Part shown: positions 23,531-35,638 of the stretch, one piece after another
How the letters are laid out: every line of letters begins with the position of its first letter
Numbering within the stretch: the stretch's first letter is position 1
Assembly: GCA_002917775.1 (NCBI GenBank)
Contig: KZ627151.1
Location: 756,607-820,606, forward strand
Direction: 5' to 3'
DNA from: Glaciozyma antarctica PI12
Lineage: Eukaryota; Basidiomycota; Microbotryomycetes; Kriegeriales; Camptobasidiaceae
DNA: 64,000 bases
Program-made: the position numbers and the translations under genes
The notes under the pieces: generated by a model
What the model saw: the letters and a program-made list of their open reading frames with translations, nothing else
Told to the model about the DNA's origin: nothing
The model's database searches: none

Positions 23531-24029
23531 ATGTCCACCTCTCCCGTCCCCCAAGCCGCCCTCCCTCCCGTCTCAGCCGACGCTATCGTCGTGGACGAGG
23601 AAGAGGCTCCCGCAGCGCAGACGGGTTCTCCCTCCGATTTCCTCAAGCACGTCGTCGGCGAGCACGTCGTGGTGCGGTTGAACAGCGGGGTGGATTACCG
23701 AGGTACGCTCGCCTGATTGGGCCTTGGACGCGTGTAAGAGGGGAGCTGATGGGAGCCGTGACTGCAGGAGTCCTCTCGTGCCTCGATGGGTTCGTCTCTT
23801 GCTCTCCGTGTGGTGGGGCAAGGGCTGACAGGGTGAGATGGTACAGATACATGAACATTGCGCTCGAGCAGACGGAGGAGTACGTCAACGGCGTTCTGAC
23901 CAACTCGTACGGAGACGCTTTTGTGCGAGGCAACAACGGTGCGTTGCCGGCTACATTGGGAGCAGGGAGGGCATGAGCTGATAGGGCTGCGTTGGGTATG
24001 CAGTGCTGTACATCTCCAAGCTCTCATAG
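23531..24029 (+). CDS. LSM6: U6 snRNA-associated Sm-like protein LSm6
   Basis: Subunit of the LSm1-7 and LSm2-8 rings for mRNA decay and U6 snRNA binding. ATG at 23531 (MSTSPVPQAA) opens a short Ala/Pro/acidic extension. Sm motif 1 is DFLKHVVGEHVVVRLNSGVDYRG with the intron right after Gly, then VLSCLDGYMNIALEQTEEYV. Sm motif 2 is DAFVRGNNVLYISKLS. The order and the RGNN motif match LSm6. Four exons; the intron at about 23794 uses the rarer donor gttcgt. Stop TAG at 24027-24029. The N-terminal 35-residue extension is longer than in yeast LSm6. Confidence 0.93.
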
Positions 24030-24339
24030 GCTACGGTCGGGCGGCGGACGCGTTGGGAGCGGTCGAGAACAGGATTGAGGTGGAGTCACGGATTGGGCGG
24101 TCGGATGGTGGAGGACGACTCGATGTACAAGGTGTAGGCTATGAAAACTCTGCGACAAGAGCATGAGGAGCGGTGGAGGAGATCCTGGAGCTGACGCGCT
24201 GCTCCTGCGTTGACTGCTCGCGACGTCGACCGGACCTGCTTCTCATCTGCTCGTCCCGCCTCTCGCAGACCGAGCTGCACCTCCTCACTGCTCTCTGCAC
24301 ACCACCAACCGGCCTAGTTCGCAAGCACGACCCCATCTC
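24030..24339. other. intergenic between convergent genes
   Basis: 3' UTRs of LSM6 and the Ypd1-like gene. Nothing coding or repetitive seen. Confidence 0.5.
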
Positions 24340-25070
24340 CTACACAAAGAACTCGCTCTCCTTCTTCTCATCATAAAACGCCAACATCCACTCCTCGGCC
24401 CTCCTCCTCTCCTCCCCAAAGTTCTCCACCAGCTCCTCCACCTTCGCCGCATCCTCAATCATCTTCTCCTCCATCTCCTCCCGCGTCGGCTCCTTCCCCT
24501 TCTTCGCTCCTTCGACGGGAGCTTTGTACGGCTCCAAAGCGGTCGTCATCGAGTAGCAGGTGGCGATGAACGCGTCGAGCTCGACGAGGGAGGCCACGAC
24601 GCTCGTGAGGCCTAGAGCGTGGGCTCGAGCTGCGTACGAGTCAGCTTAGGAGGGAGATGGGAGAGGAGGCGTACGTGCGACCTTGCGCGCGAGGTCGGCG
24701 AGGTCGGAGAAGTCTTTGCGGTCTTCTTGCAGCTTGAACTCGTGGTGCGCTTCATCGAGAGCTGCGAAGACGTTCCCTGTGTGTCCGGGTTAGGTCAAGC
24801 GAATGGAAGAGAGAGTGGAAGCTTACAGCAAGTGCCTTTGTGAGCTGCCACGCGTCGGTCTCGCGGTCCTACTGCGAGGTCAGCGCTGATTGGGAGAGAG
24901 GGGGAGAGGACGTACGATCTCGAGTAGCTGACTGAAGACTTCGAAGTTCACGAGGCCCGCATCCCGAACGGTCCTCCCCTTCACGTTGCGGATCGTAGTG
25001 GGAGTGAGGCGCTGAGATCCTTTCGTTCCAGAAATCTTGGCGATAGGAGCAGTAGACTCGGTGGAGCTTA
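24340..25070 (-). CDS. Ypd1-like HPt-fold protein with degenerate H-box; start unresolved
   Basis: About 200 residues that follow the helix order of fungal Ypd1 histidine phosphotransfer proteins. Helix 1 is LVNFEVFSQLLEI, then VFAALDEAHHEF, the H-box helix DFSDLADLARKVAPRAHALG and a last helix with EERRRAEEWMLAFYDE. Aligned on the shared ALGL, the position of the phosphorylated His of the family motif HxLKGSSxxLG is Arg, and Lys-Gly-Ser-Ser is not kept. Four introns are canonical. Two problems remain: no ATG lies in the first exon region up to the neighbour's 3' end, and the join near 24790-24830 is off by one base. A TATA-like ttataat lies near 25193. Function in two-component signalling is therefore doubtful. 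Confidence 0.45.
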
Positions 25071-25213
25071 GTTGCGAGAAAAGTCGCGATGGGTATGGAA
25101 GGAGGAAGAGAGGCGTTGGCGGAATTGACTGAGAAAGAAGACCCTCCGCACGCTCCCCTTCTACGCTCGAACCGCTACTGCTTTCGCCGTGTATTATAAC
25201 TCCTAAGCAAGGC

Positions 25214-27499
25214 CTACAAAAACGCCACAAACCCTCCTCCTCCGTCCTTCGCAAGCACCTCCTTCCAACTCGGGCTCACCCCCTCCCTGTCCATTCTTTC
25301 CCACACCATCTCTATCGCCCGCCTATTATCCTGAAAGACCCTTGCGGGACCGCATTCCACTAATCCCTGCCTGCAGATCTCCCGATCGGCAGGGAGGATC
25401 GCGCACGTCGCGGCGAGGAACCAGGGGCACGCGCGGGCGTAGCCGTCTAGCGAGTGCGAGGGGCGTTGGTACGAGGAGGAGGTGTGAGAGCCGAGGTCGA
25501 GGATTTGGTGGAGAGAGTCGCGGAGGGGGAGGGAGAGGGGACCGTGGTGGTGGACAGATTGGAAGTAGTGGATCAGAGCGGCTGTGGAGAAGAAGTTAGG
25601 GAGAGCGCGTGAGGGAGGAGAGGGGAGGTGCGAACCATGACGCCACTGAGGAGAGTCGGCGTTAGCTATCGCACGAAGCTAGGGAGGGAAGGGAGAACGC
25701 ACCATCTCTTGCGTAGCCATAGCCCGAACAGCAGCCCAGCTATCCGACAGGCCCTCAGCATCCACCGCCGCAGGCCTCCACGCCCTAATAGCCTTCTCAA
25801 TCGCATCTCCCTTCTCCTTCACCATCTCCGAGCTCAACCCGGGCGCGTCCATCGCCAGATTCGACGTCGCGGCGAGGCACAGCAGCAGGTCGCTCTGGAG
25901 GCCCATGTAACTCGTCGACGTAGGAACGGTGAAGGCTGAATCTCCGGGGCCGGCAAAGGTAAATAAAGTTCGTCGACCTGGCAGACATACGGTCCGAAAC
26001 ACGTCGGTGTATATGAATACGCGGAGAATTTCGGTGTCGATACCGGTCAGACTGGAGAAGTCGACGTGAGGGCGAGGACCGAGAGCTTGGTTGATGAAGA
26101 CCTCGCCGACGAAGAGGACTGCGTACGCCGAGGTCGCGCCTGAGAGGTCGAGCTGCGCTGTGGGTGAGTACGAAGCTCGCAGCGAGAAGGACATGATGGA
26201 CGGACTTGATGGTGGTGAAGATCCATCACGGCGTTGAGCTGCATCTCGAGGAGATTTGACGGGTCGGAGAGGTCGGAGAGGTGGGTTACGGCCAGTTCGA
26301 AGTAGCTGTTGCTCTCTGCGAGCAGGCGTTCTTGCTCTTCGACGTCCTCGCTGTCGCTCGAACGCAAAAGTCGGAGCATGACCAGAGCCATTGAGGCTGC
26401 TCTTCCGAGCTCTAAGAGCGCGTGTCGTGTGTCAGCTGGGAATCTACCGATGCAGTAAAGATGGACGCACCCGTTGAGCTGGCGAGGTCACCCCAACGTC
26501 GCACGATGGCTTCGCGAGCTGCTTTTGGTAGCGAGGCGAGGAAGTCGGAGTTCAAGGACGAGTCTGTAGGTCGAACAACACCCGTCAGTTGCTAGGATCT
26601 CTCATACCGCACCGTCAACACGAGTAAAGGGACTCACAGACAGCCGCCATGTCACTGGGCAGCTCCCGACTCGCCGCACCTCCCAGCACCTCCGGCTCCC
26701 GCGCGCGCTGCGCCAAAATCTCCTCCCACCGTCACACCATCATCCCAGCATGTTCACCCTCTGCCTCTCCCTGCATGATGCTGTTCCAATCCAACAGCAC
26801 GTCCCCATGCGCCAGCTCCGACCCCGGCATCGGCGCGAAATTCTCGAGGAGTCCAAAGACGTGGTCTGAGAAATGGCCATAGTCGATAGGGGAGAGGATA
26901 TCGCGCGGGGTATCGGAGGAATGGAACGAGGGGGAGAAGGCGGGAGAGTCGTGAGGGTTGATGGAAGCGGGAGTGGGGAGAAGGGGCTGAGAGAGCTGAG
27001 AAAGCGGCGTGAAGGAAGCGGAGGCGAAGGCGTCGAGGGGGGCTGGGGCTGGGAGGAGAGGTCGAGGGACGAGGGAGGAGGGGGAGAGGGGGGCAGAGGT
27101 GCTGGCGGTCGGAGGCCACGCAGGCGCGAGGCTGGTAGCTGGTTGTGGTTGGGGCAGAGGCTGAGTCGAGGCGGTCTTGCGGCGGCGGATGGGCGTGTTG
27201 CGCTCGCAGTGGAATCCGGCCTAACCGCGAGGGAGGTGGGTCAGTAGCTAACGCACCAGCTTGGTGAGAGAGAAAGCGGGCGTACGGTGACGCAGCGAGA
27301 GCAGGCACCGTTCGGACCATCAAAGTCCTCTCCGCACTTCTTCTTGCGGGAGCTGCGAGGAGGCGTTTAGCTCAGGAACTGGCACTTGGGGCGGGGGAGT
27401 GACTCGCCGACAGGTAAAGCACCCAGACCTCGAGCGGCGCTGGCGCTCTGGATCAGGAGACTTCTTGAGAGGAGCAGAGGTTGATTCTGGCTGCTGCAT
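25214..27499 (-). CDS. fungal Zn2Cys6 transcription factor
   Basis: Nuclear regulator of unknown targets. ATG at 27497-27499 (MQQPESTSAPLKK). The binuclear zinc cluster spans two introns: SGCFTCR, then SRKKKCGEDF, GACSRCVTAGFHCER, giving six Cys in the family spacing. A Pro/Ser-rich linker follows. The C-terminal part resembles the fungal-specific regulatory domain (Fungal_trans_2): ALVMLRLLRSSDSED, TGIDTEILRVFIYTDVFRTV, ACPWFLAATCAI and a final RAIEMVWERMDREG, ending FVAFL at 25214-25216. About ten introns. The alternative upstream Met frame starting MFLFFSF lacks a plausible context. Confidence 0.83.
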
Positions 27500-27634
27500 G
27501 GCGATGAACGGAGGTGTGGGAGGTGATGGTGGTGGTGAGAGTTGAAAGGAGAAAAACAAAAACAATTAATCCCAAGGGATCAAATTCGCCCACGTGCGGT
27601 CAACCTTCGCCATCTCGCTGGCCGAACTCTCCCT

Positions 27635-29830
27635 TTATGGCACTACAAAGTGGTAATTCAAGCCTGAAGAGCCTCCCTCGATAATCTTGAGCGCTCCCAC
27701 CAGCTTGTTATCGTCAAATCGATACGCGAGAAGCTGTAGCGAAACCAGCCCCCCCCTCGTACAGCTTCGCATCGTACATCTCCCAGTTCCCCTTATCCGC
27801 CTCGCTCATAAACTCGGTGCGAGGAGTCTTGACGTCCACCGCGGGGTCGGCGGTGAGTCCGGTTGGGAAGATGGCGCCGGGGTAGTCGACGAGGTTGTAG
27901 ACGGCGGTACTGCAGCTGCGAGGAATGTGAACATTGCTTCGCAACGAAGGGGGGAAGAGAACGCACGCCCAGTACTTGGAGGTCTCGTGAGCGTTCGCTG
28001 TGCCTGCGAAAGGTGCGCAAAGGAGGACGTCGATGTTGGCAGAGCTTGCCAGGCTGCGGCATATTCGGCTCGGTAGCTATCTCGGCGGTCGCGAAGCTGC
28101 GAAGAATCGTCAGCTTCGATGAGATGTGAAGAGTAAAGACGCACCAGCCAGCTCTCGTCGATCGTGTGGTTCTTTGCGTGCGAAGGACTCAAGACCCACT
28201 CGGTGAGAGGCTGAGCGTCCTCGCCGCCGTCGAGCAGGGCTTGAGAACTCGCTCGCCGTTATCCTCCCAGAAGAGTTGGCGCTGGCGTCGTGAATTCGGT
28301 CAGCAAAGTAAGCGATAAAGGGAAAGCTGAAGACGAACAATCATATCGTAGCCCTCGTCGTGTTTGTAGCCCTCAAAATCAACAACCTCAAGGCCTGGCG
28401 CAGCGAGAAGCTTCACCTTGACAGCATCAAGCCCTCGCAACATTGGAGGCTGAGGAAGAACGCCGCCATCATGGCGCATAAATCCTCCGCGAAGTGGTGC
28501 TGCGAACGACGACTCGGTCGTCCAAGAAATGATTGAGCGAGACGTCGCGGAGGTAAGGCTTGGTGCCGAGGAGGGAGCTGGAGAAGAGGTTGACGTCGCG
28601 TACAGAGCTACACATAGTACCGGTGGAGCAAAAGACACAGTCGTTGCCGTCCATGCTGATTGAGCGAGATTTTGTTAGTGAGCGAGCGAGACTGTGAAGA
28701 AGAAGAAAAGAGGCGCACCACCAAAGGTAACCGCCCATCGGCGCAGTCTTGGTCGTAGGGCGCATTCCGTAGAGACCGTTTTGGGCGGAAGGATTGCGAC
28801 TAGAGCCGCCAATGTTCAGAATGCGAAGCGGAACGTGAATGTTGCCGCAAAACTCACGTTCCGACGCAAAGGCAGGAGCCTCGCATGGCAATGACTGTTC
28901 CCTCTCCGCCAGAAGATCCTCCTGAAGAGAGGTTGCGGTTCGCAGGGTTGAGCTGCATCGCGACCAAAAATCAGCGAGGTCCTCGAACTCGATTAGAAAG
29001 TGATGGAGCGTACCGTTCGCCCGTAGCGCTGGAGCACTCGAGAGTCATGATTGCCTGAGGCTGGTTCGTCTTGAAGTAGAAGACTGCTCCCAGAGAACGA
29101 AGCGTGGCGCCCATCTCGCAGTCTTGCCTCCGAGATCTCGTCGGTGGAGAAGAATCCTGCGGAGCCCCAGCGTCTTTTGATAGGGATGTGGTCCTGGAAG
29201 GCTCTTCATGAGTGGCTTGATCGAGATAGGAAGACCGTGAAGAGCTCCCGCGACCTTGCCAGTCCGCGCGAGGTGCTCGTCGAGAGCTTGCACCTGAGCG
29301 ATGCCCTCCTCCTGGAAGACGTCCGTCAGACCTACGAAACAAAGTGACGGATTGCGGCGGGTCGGCAAGACTCTTGGTCACGTCCACAACGCCAAGCAGG
29401 TGGAGGTGCTTAATGAGCGAAGCGAGGTAGAAAGGCGACGCGTAGCTCATTTTTGGCTGAGTCCGACTTCGTCGGAAAGAAGTCTCGCAGTTGCGATCAG
29501 CAGGAACCTGCTCGCTCACCCTCAGGTCACGACGAGCTATGCAGCCCCATCTCAGAGGTTTGCTGAGGAACCTAGGCGATTCGGTCGGAGCAGAGCTTTG
29601 GGGCTTGGGGAAGGAAAGGAGAGTGTCGAGCACGGGTGTGAGCAGTGCGCCACAAGTCCCAAGGGCGTAGTTACTGTAGGCTCTTCGATGCAATCCTCGA
29701 GGAACAGCTCGAAGGACAGACTGAGGTGCGCCGGCCAGCGCCGCCGCGAGGATGCGGCGCGAGAGCAGGGTGGTATCTCCAGTCGCGGTGTATCCAGCGA
29801 GTTCATCGTACTTCTGTAGCTCCCGTCAGA
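27635..29830 (-). pseudogene. acetamidase/amidase (GatA-like), degenerate
   Basis: Relic of a fungal amidase of the amidase-signature family. Recognisable pieces in order on the minus strand: YDELAGYTATGDTTLLSRRI, ALDEHLARTGKVAGALHGLP, the catalytic cis-Ser/Lys region GGSSGGEGTVIAMRG, NPSAQNGLYGMRPTTKTAP, RDVNLFSSSLLGTKPYLRD and AVYNLVDYPGAIFPTGLTAD, ending LVGALKIIEG. They lie in different frames without GT-AG introns to join them: HGLPISIK, the following IPIK...GFFSTDEI segment and SLGAVFYFKTNQPQ are each offset, and GGSSGGEG is not joined to IGGSSRNP by an AG acceptor. Several frameshifts and stops make a functional enzyme unlikely. A few introns still look canonical, so decay seems moderate in age. 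Confidence 0.72.
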
Positions 29831-29961
29831 GCCACGTACGCACAAGTCGGTCGAATGAGTCGTTGGCGGAAGGACAACAGAGGCTGGTCAAAAAAAGTCG
29901 AGCTCACCGTCACAAGAGCTCCTTCCTTCCACCCTCACCCCGCCACTAGGCACCTTCTCAA

Positions 29962-32958
29962 AGTACGTCCACGACTTAATTGAACTCTAAGGAAAGCGCG
30001 GGCAAGGCGGGAGTGATTGGGAGGGTGAGATGGGAGCTGGCGCGAGGACCTCCGACCTTCCTAACAGCTTTTGATCTGGGAGCTCTCGCTGCTGGGCTAG
30101 GACTAGGAGGAGTCGGGGGAGGCGTTGGAGAGCTAATGGAGTTTAGGAGGAACCCAGCGTCCGCCCGCCAGGCTCCGCCACTCGTGCACAGAGAGCCACG
30201 CACCTCCCGAGCGTGTTGCTGACCCTCGCACCCCTCTCGCAGTGTCGTTCAACCCCAACAGCAACTCTTTCACCCCTGGAGGAGGAGCTCCTCCCTTCCG
30301 ACCTGGACAGCCTTACCAGGCTCCCGAGGCGCAGCCAGGCGCGAACCCTTACGCTCAGCAAGGTACGCTGCTATCGCCGACCTTCCTCGAAGCTGGGGCT
30401 AACTCTGAGCGCAGGATACGGCCAGCAGCCTCAATACGATCAGTACCAGCAGTACCAGGGTGGTCAGGGCGGTCAGGGTGGCTACGGTGCGTTTCCAACT
30501 GGTCGAGAAGGGTGCAGCACAGCTCACGCCTTTGTTACAGGTGGATACCAGGCCCCCGCAGGTGGCCAGGCTTACAACCCCTACGCTGGAGGATACCAGC
30601 AGCCCGCATACGGTGCCTACGACCAGCAGCAGTACAACCCCTACGCCGCACCCCAGCCCGAGCAAACCGCCTACGTCCCTCCCGTTCGCGCCGCCGCACC
30701 CGCCTCCACCGTCCCCTTCTCCCGCGCCCAAGTCGACCCCTCGGCACCTCCTCCCGTCAAGGCTCCTACGATGTCGCTCAAGATTGGCGGTGGTGGACCA
30801 GCGAAGGAACCCTCGACGGTGTCGTTGAAGATCGGAGGCGCGAAGGCTCCTGCTGCTAAGGCCGCTACGCCTGGATCGAGCAAGGCTGCCACGCCGGTTT
30901 CGTCCAAGCCTGGAACACCTGCTCCTGCGGTGGCGGCGGCCAAGACGGCATCGGCGAAGACGGAGGCGGCCAAGGTGGAGGTCGCGAAGGAGGTGGCGAA
31001 GCAGAAGGAGGAAGCGGCCAAGACGAGTGATGCGCTGTTGGCGGAGGTAAAGGCTTCTGCGGACGAGGAGACGCTCGAGGATTTGTACGGAAAGGACGAC
31101 GAGGGTGCGTTCCGTTTCTTGCGCGACGAAGGAGGGACGAGCTGACGGTCTATGGTTCGCAGCGATGAAGGCCATCAAGCCTCATCTCAACATCGTCTTT
31201 ATCGGACACGTCGATGCTGGAAAGTCGACGATGGGAGGCAATATTCTCTTCCTCTGCGGCATGGTCGACAAGCGGACGATGGAGAAGTACGAACGGGAGG
31301 CGAAGGAGGCTGGACGAGAGAGTTGGTACCTCAGTTGGGCACTCGATTCGACCGCTCAGGAGCGCGAGAAAGTCCGTTCACGCTCTCGCATTCCCCTGGA
31401 GCGCAAACTGATCCCCTCGAACGCAGGGAAAGACTGTCGAAGTCGGACGCGCGTACTTTGAGACGGAGAAGCGCCGCTACACGATCCTCGACGCTCCCGG
31501 CCACAAGAACTTTGTCCCCTCGATGATTTCTGGCGCCGCGCAGGCCGACACTGCCGTTCTCGTCATTTCGGCCCGCAAGGGAGAGTTCGAGACTGGATTC
31601 GAGAAGGGAGGACAGACGCGCGAGCACGCCATGCTCGTCAAGACGGCCGGAGTGAGCAAGCTCATCGTCGTCGTCAACAAGATGGACGATCCTACCGTCA
31701 TGTGGGACCAGGCGAGGTGCGCAAGCCGACTCGGCGTGGCGAGGGAGAAGCTGACGTTCTTTGCAGGTTCGACGAGATCCAGGGAAAGCTCACTCCCTTC
31801 CTCCGAGGGACGGGCTATAACCTCAAGACCGACGTCGTCTTCATCCCCGTCTCGGGCTACACTGGCGCGAACTTGAAGGAACCGGTCGACCGAGCTATCG
31901 CTCCTTGGGTTGAGTGCGTCGCTCCCTCTGTCATGCGTTCGGGCCTGACTGATCTCGCTTTGCGCGTGCAGGGGTCCGTCTCTCCTCCAGTACCTTGACG
32001 ACATGGCGATCGTCGACCGCAAGAACCACGCGCCTCTCATGATGCCCATCTCTGAGAAGTACACCGACATGGGAACCGTCATCGTCGGCAAGATCGAGAG
32101 CGGTCGTCTCAGGAAGGGAGATGCTGTCCTCCTCATGCCCAACAAGGTACGCTGGCTTTCTCCTCCGGTTTACCTCCGAGCTGACTCTTTCTCACAGACC
32201 CCCGTCACCGTCGCTGCGATCCACAACGAGATGGAGGAGGAGATTCCGTTGGCGCTTTGCGGCGACAACATTCGCGTCAAGCTGCGCGGAGTTGAGGACG
32301 ACGGAGAGATCTCTGTCGGCTTCGTGCTCACTTCGGCCACTGCACCGGTGCACACTGTCACTCACTTTGAGGCTCAGCTCGTCATTCTCGACCACAAGAA
32401 CATCATCTGCGCTGGGTACGGCGCCGTCATGCACGTTCACACGCTCGCTGAGGAGGTTTCGCTTAACGTACGTCGTCTCGCTTCCGCTCCTTCGCAAGTG
32501 GCTAACGCTCGTTGCGCAGGCCCTGCTCCACTACTACGACAAGAAGACTGGCAAGAAGTCTCGACGGCCGCCGCAGTTCGCCAAGAAGGGTACGCCTTCC
32601 CTCCTTTGCTTTCGTTCCAGTGCTAACGACGTGCTTCTCTCCAGGCCAGAAGATTATTGCCCTCCTTGAGGCCTCCAACCCCGTCTGCATTGAGCGGTTC
32701 GTCCCTCCTCGCCTTCATCGCTCAAGCGAGTCGCTAAAACATCATCCCGCAGATTCGAGGACCACCCCCAGCTCGGCAGGTTCACGCTACGAGACGAGGG
32801 AAAGACGATTGCTATTGGAAAGGTCACCAAGCTCATCACTGTGCGTTATCGTTGCTCTCATCCGTGACCCCACGAGCTGATTACGACGTTCTTCGCAGGC
32901 GACCGAGGACATTGCGGATTTGACGCAGAAGTTGGAGCTGGAGGCTACTGGAGCGTAA
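29962..32958 (+). CDS. SUP35: translation release factor eRF3 (Sup35)
   Basis: GTPase that works with eRF1 to end translation in the cytosol. The ATG is split by a 280-base intron: A at 29962, TG at 30243-30244 ([14 protein letters not shown]). Residues 1 to about 112 are rich in Gln, Gly, Tyr and Asn ([19 protein letters not shown]), like the prion domain of Sup35. A charged Ala/Lys/Glu M-domain follows with SLKIGGG repeats. The GTPase core has [14 protein letters not shown] and NKMD, and the C-terminal barrels run through [11 protein letters not shown] to [11 protein letters not shown]. About eleven introns. Stop TAA 32956-32958. PGI1 follows 170 bases downstream on the same strand. Confidence 0.96.
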
Positions 32959-33128
32959 TGGATGTAGAGGAATTGTATGCGGAGAGTTCCATCCCAGTCG
33001 TGCTAGATAGCGAAAGAGAGACCAGCGCTGCGCGGGCTCCGCACCGGAGTCTCAGCTTCCACGCTCCGACCTTCTCTCCCTCCTCCCCCAACCCGCACTT
33101 CTCAAAACTCACCTCCACCGAGCATATC

Positions 33129-35445
<2,317 letters not shown>

Positions 35446-35638
35446 TGAAGCGTATCGCACTCGGTGGGTGTGCACCTGGGTTCTCTCGGGCACGTCGACT
35501 GATCGAGATTCCGCGCCATCTTCGACTCCGTGAGGGATCCAGCTTCGCACGCGAAACGGTTTCGGCGTTTCGGGACGGGAGACGAAGCAAATAGCAATGC
35601 AAGCACGTTACGATAATACGAAGCGATGGGAAGATAAG

